From the NCBI GenBank assembly GCA_964389365.1, contig CAYMDO010000054.1, positions 1 to 7,789 of the forward strand: DNA of 7,789 nucleotides. Reading direction: 5' to 3'. The notes below the pieces were generated by a model. That model was not told where the DNA came from, did not search any database, and saw only the letters and a list, made by a program, of their open reading frames with translations. This document shows, piece by piece, positions 5,326 to 7,789 of the stretch (its first letter is position 1; every line of letters starts with the position of its first letter). The translations under genes were made by a program, and so were the position numbers. The stretch comes from UBA993 sp964389365. Lineage in GTDB: Bacteria; Bacillota; Dethiobacteria; DTU022.

Positions 5326-7425
5326 TTGGATATAAATAACTTATGCATGGGCTGCATGAATGATAATAATGACCAGGTAGCAGTGTGCCCTCGATGCGGT
5401 TGGGTGGAGGGGACTGAACCTGATTCGCCCCTGTTTCTGCCGCCGCGGACTATACTGGAGGGCAAATACCTGATTGGCCGGGTCCTCGGGCAAGGCGGTT
5501 TTGGCATTACCTACCTGGCCTGGGATGCCAATCTGAATATCAAGCTGGCTATTAAAGAATTTTTCCCTCAGGATTTAGCCTCGCGGGCAGCCGGCCACAG
5601 CCAGGTTTCCGCATATACCGGCAGCCTGGGAAGCCAATATGAATATGGCCTTGATAAGTTTTTGAAGGAAGCACAGACACTGGCCCAGTTTGAAGGGCAT
5701 CCAAACATAGTATCGGTGCGCGACTTTTTTAAGGCTAATGGCACCGCCTATTTCGTGATGAGTTACGTTGAAGGTATCACCCTGAAGGACCACCTGGCCA
5801 ATTCAGGGGGCAGATTACCGATTGATCAAGCCCGGGGTATTATTATGCCCGTGCTCGACGCATTGAAAGAAGTTCATAAAGTTAATGTATTGCATCGTGA
5901 TATAAGCCCGGATAATATATTTATCAATCATAAGGGGCAGGTTGTTTTAATTGACTTTGGCGCTGCCCGCCAGGCAATCGGAGAAAAAGGGCGAAGCTTG
6001 TCGATTATTCTTAAACCAGGCTATGCTCCTGAAGAGCAGTACCGTACCAAGGGCGAGCAGGGAGCCTGGACTGATATATATGCAGTTGGTGCTACCCTGT
6101 ATCACCTGGTAACCGGTCAGCAACCCCCTGAGGCACTGGAGCGGCTGGTCAATGATACGATGCAAGCACCGTCTGAACTTGGGGCTGCTCTAAGCGAGAA
6201 TGAAGAATTGGCTTTGACAAAAGCCCTTGCCGTAAGGGCCGGTGATCGTTTTCAGGCAGTTGAAGAATTCCAAGCAGCCCTGATCGGTGATCCAGCATCT
6301 TACACCGTTACAGCACCGGCACCGAGCACCCATGCTCCGTCTGCCGGGAAACGGGTGCCGGTTGCCGGGAAAAAAAGGTCTGGTGGGTTATTAATTGGCC
6401 TTGCTGCTGTTATTATTGTCGGCGTTGCCGTATATGCATTGTGGGCCAATGGCATATTAAACGAGTGGTTAACGGCATTTAACAAACAACCATCGGAAGA
6501 TGCGGAAGTGTTGGTTGCCGAGCCGGAGCCGGAGCCGGAGCCTGAACCGAAAGTAATCCCGGTAGTAAACAGCGTAGGCAATACAGTTGGCAACCTGGTT
6601 AATGGTGGCTTGGCTGCCATCCAGGGTGACTGGATTTACTTCCGCAGCAATCAGGGTGGCAGCCTCTATAAGGGCAATCTTGCCAGCGGGGGCGGGGCTT
6701 CAATGGTCGGCACCGATTCGGTTTGGTTCATTAATGTATCCGGCGACTGGATATACTACAGCAATCGCGATGATAACAACCGGATCTATAAAATAAAAAC
6801 TGACGGGAGCGAACGAACTGCAATAACAGATAGCAGTGCCTGGTTTACCACCCTTGTTGGCGATTGGATCTACTATGTTGACGGGGATGATAATTACCGG
6901 CTGTACAAAATAAATGTTAACGGCAGCAGCAGAACCAAACTCGGCGATGATTCCGCCTGGTACATCAACGTGGTAGAAGATCTGATCTACTATATCAACC
7001 GCAGCGATGGTAGTAAAATTTACCGCATAAAAACAGATGGCACTGAGAGGATTCAGCTTACCGATTACGCATCTGACAGCATCAATGTTCATGGTGACTG
7101 GATTTACCATGCCAATGAAGAAAACAGTTTAAAACTAAGCCGGATTCACATTGATGGCGGTGACACGGCCGAGATAACCGACCATCCCGCCTGGTTTGTA
7201 AATGTTTACAACGGCTGGATCTACTACGTCAGTGAGGATGATGATTTTACTGTATATAAAATTAAGCCGGATGGGAGCGGAAGGACTAAATTGACCAATG
7301 AGCCGAGCCGTTATGTTGTTGTGGGAGGCGACTGGGTATTTTATCTCGATCAGGCTGAAGAAGATTCAATTTATAAAGTTCGTCTCGATGGTACCGATAA
7401 TAGCTATATTGAAAGTGGATTTTAG
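5326..7425 (+). CDS. transmembrane serine/threonine kinase with zinc knuckle and seven-repeat DUF5050-like propeller ectodomain
   Basis: This 699-residue protein is the writer of the operon. In order: zinc knuckle (C7, C10, C21, C24: LCMGCM then CPRCGW); kinase domain (about 46-320); Pro/Ala/basic linker (about 326-352); membrane helix (about 354-374); a charged linker with five Glu-Pro pairs (399-408); seven ectodomain repeats (434-699). Catalytic residues are present: Gly loop GQGGFG (55-60), K77 in LAIKEFF, helix-C E115, HRDISPDN (190-197, catalytic D192, metal N197), DFG (210-212) and YAPEEQY (233-239). It should be active. Ser rather than Lys after the HRD aspartate (HRDIS) is familiar in this subfamily. 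The activation loop has S224 and S226 as likely phosphorylation sites. Topology puts the kinase inside and the repeats outside, much like mycobacterial PknD with its NHL propeller. The start is TTG, chosen by its Shine-Dalgarno and the knuckle. Substrates probably include the FHA neighbours; the ectodomain signal is unknown. Confidence 0.96.
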   Translation: MDINNLCMGCMNDNNDQVAVCPRCGWVEGTEPDSPLFLPPRTILEGKYLIGRVLGQGGFGITYLAWDANLNIKLAIKEFFPQDLASRAAGHSQVSAYTGSLGSQYEYGLDKFLKEAQTLAQFEGHPNIVSVRDFFKANGTAYFVMSYVEGITLKDHLANSGGRLPIDQARGIIMPVLDALKEVHKVNVLHRDISPDNIFINHKGQVVLIDFGAARQAIGEKGRSLSIILKPGYAPEEQYRTKGEQGAWTDIYAVGATLYHLVTGQQPPEALERLVNDTMQAPSELGAALSENEELALTKALAVRAGDRFQAVEEFQAALIGDPASYTVTAPAPSTHAPSAGKRVPVAGKKRSGGLLIGLAAVIIVGVAVYALWANGILNEWLTAFNKQPSEDAEVLVAEPEPEPEPEPKVIPVVNSVGNTVGNLVNGGLAAIQGDWIYFRSNQGGSLYKGNLASGGGASMVGTDSVWFINVSGDWIYYSNRDDNNRIYKIKTDGSERTAITDSSAWFTTLVGDWIYYVDGDDNYRLYKINVNGSSRTKLGDDSAWYINVVEDLIYYINRSDGSKIYRIKTDGTERIQLTDYASDSINVHGDWIYHANEENSLKLSRIHIDGGDTAEITDHPAWFVNVYNGWIYYVSEDDDFTVYKIKPDGSGRTKLTNEPSRYVVVGGDWVFYLDQAEEDSIYKVRLDGTDNSYIESGF
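6520..6549 (+). repeat. GAGCCG hexanucleotide microsatellite (Glu-Pro linker)
   Basis: Three perfect GAGCCG units are followed by GAGCCT and GAACCG, coding for five Glu-Pro pairs between the membrane helix and the propeller repeats of the kinase. Slippage would change the linker by whole Glu-Pro pairs without breaking the frame, so the spacer length may vary between strains. Confidence 0.75.
6625..7425 (+). repeat. seven in-frame 117-base (39-codon) repeats coding for a propeller-like ectodomain
   Basis: The motif GDWIYY begins at protein residues 434, 473, 512, 551, 590, 629 and 668 (bases 6625, 6742, 6859, 6976, 7093, 7210 and 7327), exactly 39 residues apart each time with no indel. The unit reads roughly GDWIYY, a Asp/Asn-rich turn, then hYKIKxDGSxRTxLT, then an AWFINV-like strand. 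Variants are EDLIYY (551), NGWIYY (629) and GDWVFY (668). The seventh unit stops before its last strand, and VGNLVNGGLAAIQ ahead of the first unit could supply it, as in a closed seven-bladed ring. The fold assignment is inference from the repeat pattern. Confidence 0.85.
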
Positions 7426-7509
7426 ACAATTGCTTCATTCGTCGCCTTATTAATTTTTTTCAGAAGCTCAAGATTTAAAAATTTAGCCGTCGGTTTACAA
7501 CAGTAATAG

Positions 7510-7789
7510 CTAATCCTCAGCCGGCCGGAAGTTTTTTACCATTTCCACCAGGTCTTCGGGCAGCGGAAATGACTTGCCGGTCCCCAGGCGGGTGCATACC
7601 CAGACTAACTCCCCGCCGGAAAGGCATTCGCCGCTATCTTTCCTGAAAACAGACAGTACCCAGGTTAAGCTGGAGTTGCCGATCCTCCCGAGCGCTACCC
7701 CGACCTCAATTAAATCGTCAAAGTAGATTGGCTTATAACAGACATTCAACACCCTAAATCGCGGTTGTCCATTAGTTAATTTATGTAAA
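7510..7789 (-). CDS. acyl-CoA thioesterase, hotdog (YbgC/4HBT) family, N-terminus beyond the window
   Basis: The last 92 residues of a hotdog-fold thioesterase read leftward from the window edge to a TAG at 7510-7512. Features typical of the 4-hydroxybenzoyl-CoA/YbgC thioesterase group are visible: a PRFRV-LNVCY stretch, KPIYFDDLIEVGVALGRIG, the GNSSLTW strand and a GELVWVCTRLGTGKSFPLP end. Members of this family are usually about 130-145 residues, so some 45 N-terminal residues, including the catalytic Asp region, lie outside. A GTG at 7752 could be read as a start, but the frame is open to the edge and the family needs the upstream part, so I treat the gene as partial. It converges on the kinase gene with an 84-base gap and is probably unrelated to the signalling operon. 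The family is fairly sure; the acyl-CoA substrate is unknown. Confidence 0.85.
   Translation of the reverse strand, partial: LHKLTNGQPRFRVLNVCYKPIYFDDLIEVGVALGRIGNSSLTWVLSVFRKDSGECLSGGELVWVCTRLGTGKSFPLPEDLVEMVKNFRPAED

Noticed and set aside
6700..7110. 136-codon minus-strand open frame inside the kinase repeats
   Set aside because: Its apparent repeats are the antisense of the 39-codon propeller units; an artefact of the periodic coding sequence.
202..7425. Tellurium-resistance/TerY-type phosphorylation triad or type VI secretion locus
   Set aside because: Kinase, PP2C and FHA genes fit in part, but there is no vWA, TerD, or secretion component within the window; flanking genes could change this.
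7432..7467. GCTTC/GAAGC inverted repeat with a T7 run after the kinase gene, possible terminator
   Set aside because: The T-run (7454-7460) lies within the 26-base loop rather than after the stem, and the stem is 5 bp. I see no convincing terminator in 7426-7509.

Overview
The window carries a compact serine/threonine phospho-signalling operon: six genes on the + strand, read in one direction with gaps of 6 to about 100 bases. A convergent, edge-truncated acyl-CoA thioesterase-like gene follows at the right end. Moderate GC, GGAGG-type ribosome binding sites, GTG and TTG starts, and the family signatures (a kinase opening with an LCMGCM zinc knuckle, FHA proteins with a CNAGH...CPFC ribbon, BIG2 domains) suggest a Gram-positive Clostridia-like bacterium, perhaps of the Peptococcaceae/Desulfotomaculum type. 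The genus is a guess. No rRNA, tRNA, CRISPR array or mobile element is visible.

Layout: 1-201 is non-coding leader with a candidate sigma-A-type promoter. 202-1071 is a PP2C phosphatase. 1085-2641 is a secreted or membrane protein with a degenerate trypsin/HtrA-like domain, an FN3-like domain, one membrane helix and a C-terminal FHA domain. 2648-3376 is a second, divergent PP2C phosphatase. 3447-4004 is a soluble zinc-ribbon FHA protein. 4107-5273 has a signal peptide, two BIG2 Ig-like domains, one membrane helix and an FHA domain. 5326-7425 is a TTG-started membrane kinase with an N-terminal zinc knuckle, a cytoplasmic kinase domain, one membrane helix and a seven-repeat propeller-like ectodomain. 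7510-7789 (- strand) is the C-terminal part of a hotdog thioesterase.

How the parts may work together: the operon holds a writer (kinase), two erasers (PP2C) and three readers (FHA). By predicted topology, three proteins span the membrane with different ectodomains (propeller, pseudo-protease plus FN3, Ig-like pair) while their signalling domains (kinase, FHA, FHA) face the cytoplasm. The two membrane FHA domains are close paralogues joined to unrelated ectodomains. The inference is a transmembrane phospho-relay or assembly platform in which phosphothreonines made by the kinase recruit the FHA proteins, so that surface or cell-wall state is coupled to a cytoplasmic complex. The individual families are well known. 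The combination, and especially the membrane FHA protein whose protease triad appears lost, is the part worth following up.
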